Source: a bacterium (GTDB lineage: Bacteria; Bacillota; Bacilli; Lactobacillales; Streptococcaceae). Taken from it: a stretch of DNA of 47,835 nt. Below the pieces are notes generated by a model. It did not search any database, was not told the DNA's origin, and worked only from the letters and a program-made list of their open reading frames with translations. Position 1 is the stretch's first letter. Each line of letters starts with the position of its first letter. The translations under genes were made by a program, and so were the position numbers. The DNA lies in the NCBI GenBank assembly GCA_905221345.1, contig CAJNCW010000010.1, forward strand, positions 1-47,835, written 5' to 3'. This document shows positions 8,421 to 18,192 of this stretch, piece after piece.

Positions 8421-9575
8421 TTATCTCTTTAAAATCGTAAGCAAGATTTTATAGGGTTCACCTGAAAAGATAAAGAAACCAACCATAACCAAATTCATGG
8501 TCACAAACCAACTTAGTAGCTTATACCAGTTTTTGTTTTTATTTTTCTTATAAAAATTGCTTTTCTTTTGATACACTTCAAATCCAGCCATCAAGACACC
8601 ATGGTAAAAACCATAGACAATGTAGCTAACACTAAGACCATGCCAAAAACCCATGACCAACATATTGACCATATAGGCATAGGTTGCATTGTGTAGTCTA
8701 TTTTTAAACCATTTTTTCCTGATAACCTGCATCAATACTCTTGAAAATACAAAATCTCTCAACCAGGTCGACAAGGTGATATGCCATCTGGTCCAGAAAT
8801 CTTTGATATCGACACTCAAGAAAGGTTTGTTAAAGTTCATCGGTGTCTGAATACCTAGAATATTACTACTTCCAACGGCCATTAGACTATAGCCTGCAAA
8901 GTCAAAGAACAGATACAAGGTATAGAGATACATATACTTGATTGAATAGACGACTGTGCCAGTATTATTTAGAGCGAGTAACATCTGGTAAACATAGGTT
9001 GATAAAACAACCTTGTAAAGAAGGCCTAGAACGATACGATACACACCGTCCCCCGCTAACTCCAGATACTCTTTTCGTGGCATGACCTCGTTTATCTCTT
9101 TTAAAAATCTCCTACTCCGATCAATCGGACCAGCACTAACTGTTGGGAAAAAGAGCAAAAACTGTAGATAATCTTTTACACTGACTTTTTCTTTTATCAA
9201 GCCATCCGATATTTCTAGCATGATCTGAATGGTCTTAAAGGACATGTAAGAAATTCCAATAAAGGCCAACAAATGCAGAGAAGTCAGAGCAAAGACTTTA
9301 TTGATTACCAAAGGAAGAATGGAAAGGAAAACCAGTGGTTTCAGCCGCTTTGCCTCTATCCTTTGTGCTAGAAAAACCAGAAAATATTGATAAACGATAA
9401 AGGCGAGCAAATAGACAATCATCGCTCGACTCTTACCATAGATAGCTCCTGCAAATAAGAGGGAGAGGGCCAAAATATAGTAGTCCTTACGTTTTTCAAA
9501 AAAGTTTACCACAAAACCAATCAGTAAAACTACAAACAAGAGAAGGAAAAACTCATTCCCCTCGAAATAATTCAT
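8421..9575 (-). CDS. dltB: DltB-like MBOAT acyltransferase
   Basis: This 384-residue polytopic protein (about ten helices) belongs to the membrane-bound O-acyltransferase family. It has the DltB signatures FFPTVSAGPIDR, FWTRWHITLSTWLRDFVF and MGFWHGLSVSYIVYG; the His in FWHG is the catalytic residue. DltB takes D-alanine from the thioester carrier DltC at the inner membrane face and passes it across. No carrier or ligase gene is found on either side: the upstream neighbour is the methionine transporter, with its own terminator. ATG at 9575 follows AGGAG at a slightly long spacing. A promoter with an extended -10 lies at 9671-9679. It could also serve a different polymer. Confidence 0.87.
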   Translation of the reverse strand: MNYFEGNEFFLLLFVVLLIGFVVNFFEKRKDYYILALSLLFAGAIYGKSRAMIVYLLAFIVYQYFLVFLAQRIEAKRLKPLVFLSILPLVINKVFALTSLHLLAFIGISYMSFKTIQIMLEISDGLIKEKVSVKDYLQFLLFFPTVSAGPIDRSRRFLKEINEVMPRKEYLELAGDGVYRIVLGLLYKVVLSTYVYQMLLALNNTGTVVYSIKYMYLYTLYLFFDFAGYSLMAVGSSNILGIQTPMNFNKPFLSVDIKDFWTRWHITLSTWLRDFVFSRVLMQVIRKKWFKNRLHNATYAYMVNMLVMGFWHGLSVSYIVYGFYHGVLMAGFEVYQKKSNFYKKNKNKNWYKLLSWFVTMNLVMVGFFIFSGEPYKILLTILKR

Positions 9576-9670
9576 ATCAACCGAACTCCTTTTTCATTTT
9601 CTCATCTCGCTTCAAGGTTTATCTTTCTGTTTTTTTTCTACCCTATTACCAGAGAGAGTTAACTTTATCT

Positions 9671-9679
9671 ATTATACCA
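9671..9679 (-). promoter_or_regulatory. Extended -10 promoter of dltB-dltD-dltX
   Basis: TGGTATAAT on the minus strand, with TATAAT at plus 9671-9676. There is no good -35 hexamer, as is usual for extended -10 promoters in streptococci. Confidence 0.6.
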
Positions 9680-9724
9680 TAATTTAAAAACTTTAAATGC
9701 CCCTGTTGGCAGCTTCCTAGAACA

Positions 9725-9748
9725 AAAAAGAGCCCTTCGGCTCTTTTT
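9725..9748 (-). terminator. Terminator of the metQ-metN-metP operon
   Basis: A 10-bp palindrome (AAAAAGAGCC/GGCTCTTTTT, loop CTTC) overlaps the metP stop codon. It separates the met operon from the dlt unit. Confidence 0.88.
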
Positions 9749-10439
9749 ATTTATGACTCAATTTCTTGGTCAAAAAATCTCCCAAGAACTGGATTGTAAA
9801 GATAATCAAGATGATGATAATGGTTGCTAAAACTGTCACATCGTGATTGAAACGGTTAAATCCATAAGCGATGGCTACGTTACCGATACCACCTGCTCCA
9901 ACCGCACCCGCCATAGCTGTTTCCCCAACAAGGGAAATCAAGGTCACAGTCGTCACACGAATCAAATCTGGAAGACCTTCGGATAGGTAAACACCCACGA
10001 TGTCCCAGAATGTCGCTCCGCTCGCTTGAGCCGCCTCAATGACACCGCCATCCAGCTCAGCCAAGACAACCTGCACCTGACGGGCAAAGAAGGCAAAGAC
10101 TGCAAAAGAAAGTGGGACAAGGGCTGCATTGGGCCCGATACTAGTCTTGACAATCAAGTGAGAAAGTGGAGACAAGATCGCCAAGAGGATGATAAAGGGA
10201 ACCGCACGGAAAATAGAGGTAATCTTGTCTAAAATCCAGAAGACAACTTTATTTTCCAAGACACCACCTGGCGCTGTCAAGACAAGGAAGAGACCTGCCA
10301 CTAGTCCCAAGAATCCTCCGATGATAAAGGAAAGAACTGTCATATAAAGAGTTAGGTAGATAGCCGTTCCCCAGCCTGCTTGACCAGCCCAGCCCATCTT
10401 GTAGACATTTGGTAAGTAAGTTTGAATAAACTCTGTCAT
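9747..10439 (-). CDS. metP: Methionine ABC transporter permease (MetI/MetP)
   Basis: This 230-residue permease has about five helices and the binding-protein-dependent permease (EAA) loop, seen in GVIEAAQASGATFWDIV around residues 130-146. That loop docks on the ATPase. Length and sequence fit the MetI family that imports D- and L-methionine. It starts one base after metN ends and is the last gene of metQ-peptidase-metN-metP. A strong terminator overlaps its stop. ATG at 10439 follows a GGGAGG run. Confidence 0.93.
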   Translation of the reverse strand: MTEFIQTYLPNVYKMGWAGQAGWGTAIYLTLYMTVLSFIIGGFLGLVAGLFLVLTAPGGVLENKVVFWILDKITSIFRAVPFIILLAILSPLSHLIVKTSIGPNAALVPLSFAVFAFFARQVQVVLAELDGGVIEAAQASGATFWDIVGVYLSEGLPDLIRVTTVTLISLVGETAMAGAVGAGGIGNVAIAYGFNRFNHDVTVLATIIIILIIFTIQFLGDFLTKKLSHK

Positions 10440-10440
10440 C

Positions 10441-11502
10441 TTACTGTCCTCCCTTCAATACTTTTAACTGCACACCAGCCTGACGGATGGCTTCTTGAGC
10501 ACCTGCTAACGCTGCTCTTTCACCTGACAAGACCACAACCAATTCTCCAACAGGAGTACCATCAAGAATTTCGATATTTCCATAGAGGATATTAGCCGTT
10601 ACTTGGTAATGTTTGTACAATTCATTCAAAAGTGGCTCGTCTGTCGAAGCCCCTGCATACTTGAGCTGCACTAAGATACTGTTCTCAGATAAGTGCTCTA
10701 CGATTTCTTGCTTCTCAATCTTAACCATGGCTTCATCAATACCTGTGGCTGTTGAGATAAAGTCTTGGGTCAAAGGCTGTTTAGGGTCTGAGAAAATTTC
10801 AAGGACGCTGCCCTCTTCAATCAAACGGCCATCCTGCATAACTGCCACACGGTTGGCAATGTCTTTGACAATCTGCATCTCATGCGTAATCAAAACAACA
10901 GTCAAGCCTAATTTTTGGTTCAAATCTTGTAGCAAGGCCAAAATCTGCTTGGTTGTCTTAGGGTCAAGGGCAGATGTTGACTCATCTGAAATCAAGATTT
11001 TTGGGTCATTGGCCAAGGCACGCGCAATGGCCACACGCTGTTTTTGCCCTCCAGATAGTTGTGAAGGGTAGTTTTCAGCACGATCCGCCAAGCCAACCAA
11101 GTCCAACAACTTAGCTACTTTGGCTTTCTTTTCTTCCTTGCTGAGTCCAGAGTGTTTGAGGGCAAAGGCCACATTTTCCTCTGCTGTCTTTTGACTCATC
11201 AGGTTGAAATGCTGGAAAATCATTCCAATATCCTGACGTTTGCGACGCAACTGCTCTGCAGTCAAGGTCACCTTGCCGTCAAAAATCACATCGTTATCAA
11301 TGGTAATTTTCCCTGCAGATGGTTTTTGCAGGAGGTTAATCACCCGTACAAGGGTTGATTTTCCCGCTCCAGAATACCCAACGATTCCGTAGATATCCCC
11401 TTCTTGGATGTGAATGGTCACATCCTTGACCGCTGTGATGGTTCTCTTCTTTTGGTGAAAAGTCACATCGATCTGATCTAACTTGATAATATCTCTACTC
11501 AT
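10441..11502 (-). CDS. metN: Methionine ABC transporter ATPase MetN
   Basis: This 353-residue ATPase has Walker [10 protein letters not shown] (about 42-50), the Q-loop in IFQHFNLM, signature [15 protein letters not shown], Walker B ILISDES and the switch His in LITHE. The C-terminal 80 residues are the NIL domain, which binds methionine and inhibits transport when the cell is replete. It powers MetP and receives substrate from MetQ. It overlaps the 3' end of the upstream peptidase gene by 8 bases and adjoins metP, so all are translated from one mRNA. Confidence 0.95.
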   Translation of the reverse strand: MSRDIIKLDQIDVTFHQKKRTITAVKDVTIHIQEGDIYGIVGYSGAGKSTLVRVINLLQKPSAGKITIDNDVIFDGKVTLTAEQLRRKRQDIGMIFQHFNLMSQKTAEENVAFALKHSGLSKEEKKAKVAKLLDLVGLADRAENYPSQLSGGQKQRVAIARALANDPKILISDESTSALDPKTTKQILALLQDLNQKLGLTVVLITHEMQIVKDIANRVAVMQDGRLIEEGSVLEIFSDPKQPLTQDFISTATGIDEAMVKIEKQEIVEHLSENSILVQLKYAGASTDEPLLNELYKHYQVTANILYGNIEILDGTPVGELVVVLSGERAALAGAQEAIRQAGVQLKVLKGGQ

Positions 11503-12868
11503 AGCTTCTAATCAGCTCCTCTACTAATTCAATATGGGTGTAGTAATCGGCGATTCGCACGTTTTCATCTCCACCGTGGTCTCGGCTATTGGCATTCCCT
11601 AGACCGAAGGCCACCATTGGTACCTCTAAGGCATCAAAGACCGTATGCATGGGACCTGTCCCTGCCGTTGTCGGCAAGACCGAAACACCTTGCGGATAGA
11701 ATTTCTTGGCCAACTCGATCACATTGAGAATGGCTGGCGCGCTCATATCGCTTCGATAGCTCATCTCTCCCAAGGTATAGTATAATTCTACCTTATCAAA
11801 GCCATTTTTGTCTAGCTGTTTCCGAATTTTTTCCAGAACATCATGCGGTTCTAGGCCAGGAACCAAACGAACCTCTAGCTTAGCACTGGCTTCTGCTGGC
11901 AAAATCGTTTTAACCCCTTGCCCTTGATAACCTGACTGAATCCCTTCGATATTAAGGGCTGGCTCGAAAAAGAACCGTTTTAGAAAGGCAGCACGTTCCT
12001 CTTGTAAGAGAGGCAATTCCAAGCCATAAATGCGACTAATTTCCTCTGGATTGCGTTGGGCATAGGTATCTACCAAGGCTAGTTCTCGTTCATTTGGCTC
12101 TTGAACATCCTTGTACAACCCTTCTACCAAGATACGTCCATCCGCGGCACGTAGGCTACTTAAGGCCTGGATAAGATACCATGGAGCTGATTCCACGACA
12201 CCACCATAACTCGAGTGAATATCCACATCCGCACTTTTCACCTTTGCATCAAAGGTCACAATCCCTTTGTTTCCACCAGAAATCTCTAACTGCTCCAAGG
12301 CATTTTTGGTTCCTTGCTCCCAAACTAGCAAATCCGCCCCACGAAGTTTGTCTGCATGTTTCTCTAAATACTTATCTAGATCCATGGAAGCAGACTCCTC
12401 TGCCCCTTCCATGATAAAGCTGATGTTGACAGGCAGGTCATCATGGTGCTGCATATACTTTCTCAGAGCACTCAAACGAGCCGTGATATGGCCCTTGTCG
12501 TCGTCAACCCCACGCCCATACATAAAGCCATTTCGCACCGAAAGAGTAAAAGGATCCTCTGTCCACACCTGATCCCCATCCGCTGGCACAGTGTCATAGT
12601 GATTATAGAAGATCAAGGTCTTGGCATCCGGACGTGAACTCTTGAAATGCGCCATGACAAAGGGAGCCGTGTAGCTCTCATCAATCTCCACTTCAGCCCC
12701 TACACGCTTGAAAATCTCACCCAGATAGTTTGCGACTTCCTTGAGTCCAACCTGTTGGGCAAAGACTGATTTCTTGGAAATTAAGGTGCGCAAGACTTCA
12801 AAATAATGCTGGGCCACATGATCCTTTTCAAATTTTTCAATCTGCTCTTGTTCGCTAGGAAAAACCAT
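11495..12868 (-). CDS. M20-family metallopeptidase (dipeptidase-like)
   Basis: This 457-residue cytoplasmic metallopeptidase has a first zinc motif in [10 protein letters not shown], a second in [10 protein letters not shown], the catalytic Glu pair in EGAEES, a dimerisation insert (about 200-320) and a final zinc His in [11 protein letters not shown]. Such enzymes cleave dipeptides or deacylate amino acids. Its place between metQ and metN suggests that it releases methionine from peptides or N-acyl-methionine; this is inference. It is in the same order in pneumococcus (from memory). ATG at 12868 follows AGAGAG. A hairpin at 12945-12978 sits between it and metQ. Confidence 0.88.
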   Translation of the reverse strand: MVFPSEQEQIEKFEKDHVAQHYFEVLRTLISKKSVFAQQVGLKEVANYLGEIFKRVGAEVEIDESYTAPFVMAHFKSSRPDAKTLIFYNHYDTVPADGDQVWTEDPFTLSVRNGFMYGRGVDDDKGHITARLSALRKYMQHHDDLPVNISFIMEGAEESASMDLDKYLEKHADKLRGADLLVWEQGTKNALEQLEISGGNKGIVTFDAKVKSADVDIHSSYGGVVESAPWYLIQALSSLRAADGRILVEGLYKDVQEPNERELALVDTYAQRNPEEISRIYGLELPLLQEERAAFLKRFFFEPALNIEGIQSGYQGQGVKTILPAEASAKLEVRLVPGLEPHDVLEKIRKQLDKNGFDKVELYYTLGEMSYRSDMSAPAILNVIELAKKFYPQGVSVLPTTAGTGPMHTVFDALEVPMVAFGLGNANSRDHGGDENVRIADYYTHIELVEELIRSYE

Positions 12869-12944
12869 TTTCTCTCTCTTTCTACTATGTACTTGTGTCC
12901 TTGGAACGACAACAAGTGCATCTTTAAAATCAACTCTCTATATA

Positions 12945-12978
12945 AAAGCAAGAGGTGGAAACTCTCTCCCACCTCCCT
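12945..12978 (-). terminator. Attenuating hairpin between metQ and the peptidase gene
   Basis: Stem GAGGTGG/CCACCTC is followed on the minus strand by a short T-rich run. It probably lowers read-through, so that the binding protein is made in excess over the transporter. Confidence 0.6.
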
Positions 12979-12986
12979 GTGTCTTA

Positions 12987-13841
12987 TTACCAAACTGGTT
13001 GGTCCAAACCGTCTGATGTTTCTTCGATAACTTTTTTCACTTCATCAGTGTGGTAAGCTGCGATAATTTTCTTGATGGCATCAGCCTTAGGTGATGATTC
13101 CCAATCTTTTTTCGCAACAATGATGTTGTACCATTGTTTTGAGTTTTCATCAGCTTGTTCTTTGAAGAGTGCTTTTTTGTAGTCCAATTTTGCTTCTGTA
13201 ACGAAGGTATTGTTTACAACAGCAGCATCAACTGATGACAATGAACGAGCTGTTTGACTAGCATCCAATTCAGTGATTTTCAAGTTCTTAGGATTTTCTT
13301 TGATGTTTGCGATAGTAGCAAGTTCAGTTCCTGAAACATCCAATTTGATCAAACCAGCTGATTGAAGCAAGTAAAGCGCACGGCTTTCGTTTGTTGCATC
13401 GTTTGGCACAGCGATTTCGCCCTTATCTGGGATTTCTTCCACTTTAGTGTACTTGTTTTCTTCCCCATTTTTACCTGAGTAAAGGCGGATTGGTGAGATG
13501 TAAGTATCTGCAATCGCTACAAGGTCTTTCCCGTTTTCTTTGTTCCAGTTGTTCAAGAAGTTGTAGTGTTGGAAAGCGTTCAAGTCTACTTCGCCATCAG
13601 CAGTTGCCTTGTTTGGTTGAGAGTAGTCAGTGAACTCTGTGAATTCCAATTTAATACCATCTTTTTTAACCAATTCTTGGATTTTATCCCAACGTTTTTC
13701 TTCAGAACCACTACGGTTAACTGTTGCGATTTTAACAACTGTTTCGTTGTCCGCTTTCTTTTCTGAATTTCCGCAAGCTGCAAGAGCCAAACCTGCGACT
13801 GTAGCAAGAGCTGCTACACCGAGCCATTTTTTGATTTTCAT
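12987..13841 (-). CDS. metQ: Methionine-binding lipoprotein MetQ
   Basis: This 284-residue substrate-binding lipoprotein of the NlpA/MetQ family has an N-terminal signal with lipobox LALAAC (Cys about residue 22). The mature two-lobed binding domain contains the DLNAFQHYNFLN segment and ends in GLDQPVW, both typical of MetQ. It delivers methionine to MetP/MetN. ATG at 13841 is chosen because AAAGGAGAT precedes it; an upstream in-frame alternative lacks a ribosome site and would bury the signal peptide. A promoter and a MET-box lie upstream. Confidence 0.93.
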   Translation of the reverse strand: MKIKKWLGVAALATVAGLALAACGNSEKKADNETVVKIATVNRSGSEEKRWDKIQELVKKDGIKLEFTEFTDYSQPNKATADGEVDLNAFQHYNFLNNWNKENGKDLVAIADTYISPIRLYSGKNGEENKYTKVEEIPDKGEIAVPNDATNESRALYLLQSAGLIKLDVSGTELATIANIKENPKNLKITELDASQTARSLSSVDAAVVNNTFVTEAKLDYKKALFKEQADENSKQWYNIIVAKKDWESSPKADAIKKIIAAYHTDEVKKVIEETSDGLDQPVW

Positions 13842-13857
13842 GATTCTATCTCCTTTA

Positions 13858-13902
13858 AAAATAATACTGTAATAGTATCTCATACTTTATTTGATTTCGC
13901 AA
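13858..13902 (-). promoter_or_regulatory. Promoter of metQ
   Basis: TTGCGA, a 17-base spacer and GATACT on the minus strand, within about 60 bases of the metQ start. The weak -10 fits a promoter that needs an activator, and a MET-box lies just upstream. Confidence 0.45.
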
Positions 13903-13920
13903 ATTGTTATTAGATAGGCA

Positions 13921-13945
13921 GACATATAGTTTAAAACTATATGTC
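13921..13945. promoter_or_regulatory. MET-box (MtaR/MetR operator)
   Basis: This is a 25-base inverted repeat with the core TATAGTTTAAAACTATA (13925-13941). It matches the streptococcal MET-box TATAGTTTnAAACTATA recognised by the LysR-type methionine regulator MtaR/MetR. It lies upstream of the metQ -35, where an activator would bind. Confidence 0.8.
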
Positions 13946-13988
13946 AAAAATTAGAAAATCATCCGCCTTTCTCAGACTGAATGATTTC
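13944..13988 (-). terminator. Terminator of the glutathione-binding protein gene
   Basis: Stem AATCATTC/GGATGATT around an 18-base loop, then TTCTAATTTTT on the minus strand, just past the stop at 13995. Confidence 0.55.
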
Positions 13989-13994
13989 ATAAGA

Positions 13995-14873
<879 letters not shown>

Positions 14874-14942
14874 TTAACAGAAAAAAATTTTTTTCGCCAT
14901 TATATGATACCTATCTCGGTGATAGGTTTTTCTTATGGCTGA

Positions 14943-15266
14943 TTAAAAGACCAGACGTAAGACTGCAATCAAGACTACTCCAAAAAGAACCGTACCAACT
15001 AGATTGCGGTAGCGAAAGGCTACCCAAGCCGTTGGAAAGACTGCTAAAAAGTCCAGCCATTTTATTTGAGGAAGGCTGCCGACCTTACCTGTCACTACGC
15101 TTGAAAGGATCAAGGCAAAGATAATGGAGACAGGCAAAAACTTCAAAAATCGCTCGACGATAGCAGGCAAGCCCTTATACTTGACCAATATGAAGGGAAT
15201 CATGCGGGGAATCCAAGTCACCAATCCAGAAAAGAGGATTGCCATTAAAATATACTTACTGACCAT
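14943..15266 (-). CDS. azlD: AzlD branched-chain amino acid exporter subunit
   Basis: This 107-residue protein has three to four helices and matches AzlD, the small partner of AzlC in export of branched-chain amino acids. The N-terminus carries the AzlD pattern of a positively charged turn (WIPRMIPFILVKYKGLP) and FLKFLPVSIIFALI. It overlaps the end of azlC by 11 bases and so is translationally coupled to it. It is small, but family and partner leave little doubt. Confidence 0.88.
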   Translation of the reverse strand: MVSKYILMAILFSGLVTWIPRMIPFILVKYKGLPAIVERFLKFLPVSIIFALILSSVVTGKVGSLPQIKWLDFLAVFPTAWVAFRYRNLVGTVLFGVVLIAVLRLVF

Positions 15267-15951
15267 CTAAGACCACCCCCATAGTACAACCTAGCAAGGT
15301 CGCAAACAGAACAGCTAGCGACTGAGACACTACTGTCAAGAGCAAAAAGAAAGACACCGCAACAACAGCTAGAATCATCAGTAGATTGCGGACAGGGACC
15401 CGTCTTTGCATAATCTGAAATTGCGAAGTAAAAATCCCGATAAACATCCCAACAAGGGCAAAGTCTAATCCAAAGATTTCTGGATTTGGTAGCAGACCAC
15501 CCAGAGCCGTTCCAACCACTGTCCCCACAAACCAAGCCGCATAGCTATTCAAGTTATTTCCGTGCATCCACATGGGATGGACCTTGTCTGTATGGGCTAA
15601 TTCTCCCATCAAAACTCCGTAAGTCTCATCTGTCAAGAGACTGGACATGCCGATGTTTTGCCAGAGACTAGTATGACGGAAATAGGTCGACGCATGCAAG
15701 CTTAGCAAAAAGAGGCGCAAGTTGATCAAGAAGACCGTCATAGCAATAGCTGCCACAGGCGCTTGTACTGCAATCAATGCCAACATGGCAAACTGGGCGC
15801 TCCCAGCATAAACAAAGAGGCTCATCAAGCCCATCTCAACAGGTGTCACATAGGGCGCGCCGATAATCCCACAAGCCAGACCAATGCTGACATAACCAAG
15901 GGCAGTCGGCATAGCCGCCTGTACACCTTCCCAAAATCCTTTTTCTTTCAT
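15256..15951 (-). CDS. azlC: AzlC branched-chain amino acid exporter
   Basis: This 231-residue protein has about six helices and is the large subunit of the AzlCD exporter. Typical AzlC features are AMPTALGYVSIGLACG near the N-terminus, YAGSAQFAMLALI, NLRLFLLSLHAS and LLTDETYGV. The pair exports leucine, isoleucine or valine analogues. ATG at 15951 is preceded by GGGGAGAGAG. A TATAAT lies upstream at plus 16011-16016 and the leader can form a small GGCTGT/ACAGCC hairpin, for which I assign no function. Confidence 0.9.
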   Translation of the reverse strand: MKEKGFWEGVQAAMPTALGYVSIGLACGIIGAPYVTPVEMGLMSLFVYAGSAQFAMLALIAVQAPVAAIAMTVFLINLRLFLLSLHASTYFRHTSLWQNIGMSSLLTDETYGVLMGELAHTDKVHPMWMHGNNLNSYAAWFVGTVVGTALGGLLPNPEIFGLDFALVGMFIGIFTSQFQIMQRRVPVRNLLMILAVVAVSFFLLLTVVSQSLAVLFATLLGCTMGVVLDGQ

Positions 15952-16094
15952 CTCTCTCCCCTTATTCTCTTCGTTTGAGGCTGTTCAAGGTCACAGCCAC
16001 AGCAAGGAATATTATAACACATTCAAAGAAGAGAAAAAAGTTTAGAGTTTGAAACTAGTGGCTAGCAAAAAATGCTGAAATCCCATGAGTGTTA

Positions 16095-16700
16095 TTAATG
16101 CATCCTAAACTGATCCACTCGAATAGTATACTTTTTATCTTCAATTTCTTTAGCATCTTCATCTTCTGTCGGATAAACATCGATCCAAAATTCTCTCCTT
16201 TGTCCTTTCAACTTGACTTTATAGCGATAGCCGTCATCGTGTAGTCCTACCGTCTCGGTAGTTACAGATTGAAAATTCGGAAGAGCTTCAATTTCTTTTT
16301 TTATAGTCTGGGATAGATTGTTGAGCACTACATATTGCTCCCCTTTTGAAGCTACAGGAATATGAACTGTCGCTTCTTCCAAGCGATGTGATTTTGAAAA
16401 TGTGAATCTTGCTCGACCTGTATAACCATTCAAAGCAATATTTTCGTAATCATAGAAAAGGCGTCCCGTTTTATAGAAATAAGGGTCTTCTCCACGCCAG
16501 CTATCTCGATAACCCATTTCTGTTTCTTCCACCACTTCGCTAGCCTCTCCAAACACTTCTTCAAAGGATTTAAGGGACATATTGAATGAAAGTGTTTCAA
16601 ACAAGACCAGTTGTGTCTGTTTAACATTCTGGCAAGCTGATAAAAGCATGAGGAAAGCTCCAAGAGCAAGCAAACTACTGATTATTTTTGTAAATTTCAT
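16095..16700 (-). CDS. Hypothetical lipoprotein
   Basis: This 201-residue protein has a signal peptide ending in the lipobox LMLLSAC (Cys at about residue 23), so it is anchored outside the membrane. The mature part is charged and mostly beta by eye, with no motif I can name. ATG at 16700 is chosen because the MKFTKI signal begins there; no ribosome site is visible. The -10 TATAGT ends only 6 bases before this ATG, so the mRNA may be leaderless. A tandem pneumococcal homologue group exists at the equivalent place (from memory). Function unknown. Confidence 0.72.
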   Translation of the reverse strand: MKFTKIISSLLALGAFLMLLSACQNVKQTQLVLFETLSFNMSLKSFEEVFGEASEVVEETEMGYRDSWRGEDPYFYKTGRLFYDYENIALNGYTGRARFTFSKSHRLEEATVHIPVASKGEQYVVLNNLSQTIKKEIEALPNFQSVTTETVGLHDDGYRYKVKLKGQRREFWIDVYPTEDEDAKEIEDKKYTIRVDQFRMH

Positions 16701-16705
16701 ATTTC

Positions 16706-16734
16706 TACTATACAAAAAAACTCTAGAATTGACA
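16706..16734 (-). promoter_or_regulatory. Promoter abutting the lipoprotein start codon
   Basis: TTGTCA, 17 bases and TATAGT on the minus strand. The -10 ends 6 bases before ATG, which places the expected transcription start at or beside the A of the start codon. Confidence 0.6.
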
Positions 16735-16833
16735 AACTTTGATAGAGTCGGATTCCGTGATTAGATTTTAAAATTACTTTTTCATTTAAGGTAACAAAGA
16801 ATTGAGCAAGGACTATTATTAGATATTTTAGAT

Positions 16834-16860
16834 AAAGAAAAAGACTGGGAAGCCAGCCTT
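16834..16860 (-). terminator. Terminator of the MFS gene
   Basis: An 8-bp stem (AAGGCTGG/CCAGTCTT, one G-U pair, loop CTTC) is followed by TTTTCTTT on the minus strand. Confidence 0.8.
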
Positions 16861-16894
16861 ATCGTATGAACAAAAGTTAAATCAAAGTTCCCTA

Positions 16895-18121
16895 CTAAAT
16901 GCTCTCACGAATATTCAAGAGCATAACAAATGCGGTTAGGAGTAATAGCAATAGAATAAAGCTGACCGCTAGGGTCCCAAAACTTGTAGCAATCGTTACG
17001 AAAACGATTGTGAATAGACTTGGTAAAACAACCGTAATAGCACCAATAGAGGATTGAACCGCTCCCATTGACTCCTCAGGTATTTGTTTAAAGACGAGTT
17101 CTTGCAGTCTAGGAGAGAGTAACCCTGCGATGAAGGCATCCAAGGAGCTGAAAAGCAGAATCAAACCAAAATGAACTGTGGCAAATCCTACTAGAAGGAG
17201 TAACTGGATGACGACCGAAGCGTATAGAGCTGTTTTTATAGAAACCGTATTTTTCAGATAGCCACTCACAAGACTTCCGACAATAAGTGCTAACAATTCT
17301 AGTGTTGATAACAAAGCGAGAGATTGACCAGTTTGTAAATTCAAAAACGGTTGGTTTCTTAAAAAAAGGGTCGAAATAGGAACAGTGACATTGATCACAG
17401 CTTGGCTGATAGAGACGATAAACAAAATGAAGACCACTCTATCCATATTCCAGATCAATTTCGATGATTGGAACAAATGCTGGCAAAACGATTTTATAGA
17501 AAGACCTTCTTGATAGCTAATTGTTTTTTCAACTTTCAAAAGATCATTTTTTATGAAGAGAATACCTACAAATGCTATCAGAAACGTCAGAGCGTTTAGC
17601 AAGGAAATGAACTGAATGGAAAGAATTCCTAGTAAAATCCCTCCTAGAATATTACTGATTGTCCGAACTAAACTAACTGTTGATTGTTTAAAGCCAATGG
17701 CTTCTGTCAGATGTTCTTTCCCAATGATTCTTATAAAAATAGGGGTTAGCATGGCTCCTGAAAAGTAACTCAATGTATCCGACAAGAGGTTCATTAAACA
17801 AATAAAGAATACGAGCGATAAGGAAAAGGACTGCCTTGAAAGCGAAAGTGCCACTATAGAATAAAGTATAAATTTAACAAAACTAATAACCGTGTATTTT
17901 AGGACACGATGATGTTGAAAATCCGCCAAAACTCCCATAAAGATTTGCAGAACTTGAGGAACAGTCTCTGAAATCGTGATGAGTAAAATTGCCAAGGGGG
18001 CAAACGAAGCATCTGCCACATAATTCAAAAAAGCAAGATAAAAAATCGTATCCCCAACCGTTGAAATCCACTGGTTGATGGTTAATTGCCTAAAATCTCT
18101 ATTTTGAATAAATACTTTCAT
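16895..18121 (-). CDS. MFS transporter (MefA-like drug/peptide exporter)
   Basis: This 408-residue protein has twelve predicted helices, of the major facilitator group that contains macrolide exporters (Mef) and enterobactin exporters. It begins FIQNRDFRQLTINQWISTVGDTIFYLAFLNYV, the usual start of that group. The substrate is unknown. It lies 71 bases downstream of a CPBP protease and follows an Rgg-type regulator on the same strand. That combination is common around self-protection and small-peptide loci. GGAG precedes ATG at 18121. A terminator follows the stop. Confidence 0.82.
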   Translation of the reverse strand: MKVFIQNRDFRQLTINQWISTVGDTIFYLAFLNYVADASFAPLAILLITISETVPQVLQIFMGVLADFQHHRVLKYTVISFVKFILYSIVALSLSRQSFSLSLVFFICLMNLLSDTLSYFSGAMLTPIFIRIIGKEHLTEAIGFKQSTVSLVRTISNILGGILLGILSIQFISLLNALTFLIAFVGILFIKNDLLKVEKTISYQEGLSIKSFCQHLFQSSKLIWNMDRVVFILFIVSISQAVINVTVPISTLFLRNQPFLNLQTGQSLALLSTLELLALIVGSLVSGYLKNTVSIKTALYASVVIQLLLLVGFATVHFGLILLFSSLDAFIAGLLSPRLQELVFKQIPEESMGAVQSSIGAITVVLPSLFTIVFVTIATSFGTLAVSFILLLLLLTAFVMLLNIRESI

Positions 18122-18192
18122 CGCAACTCCTTTTTAGTTCAAATGGGAAGTTCTCCCCCGCAAGATAGACCGGTATTATTGAGCACCCAAAA

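Noticed and set aside
9576..9724. A carrier protein (dltC) upstream of dltB
   Set aside because: The region has only short frames (for example ATG AGA AAA TGA) and no phosphopantetheine-site motif.
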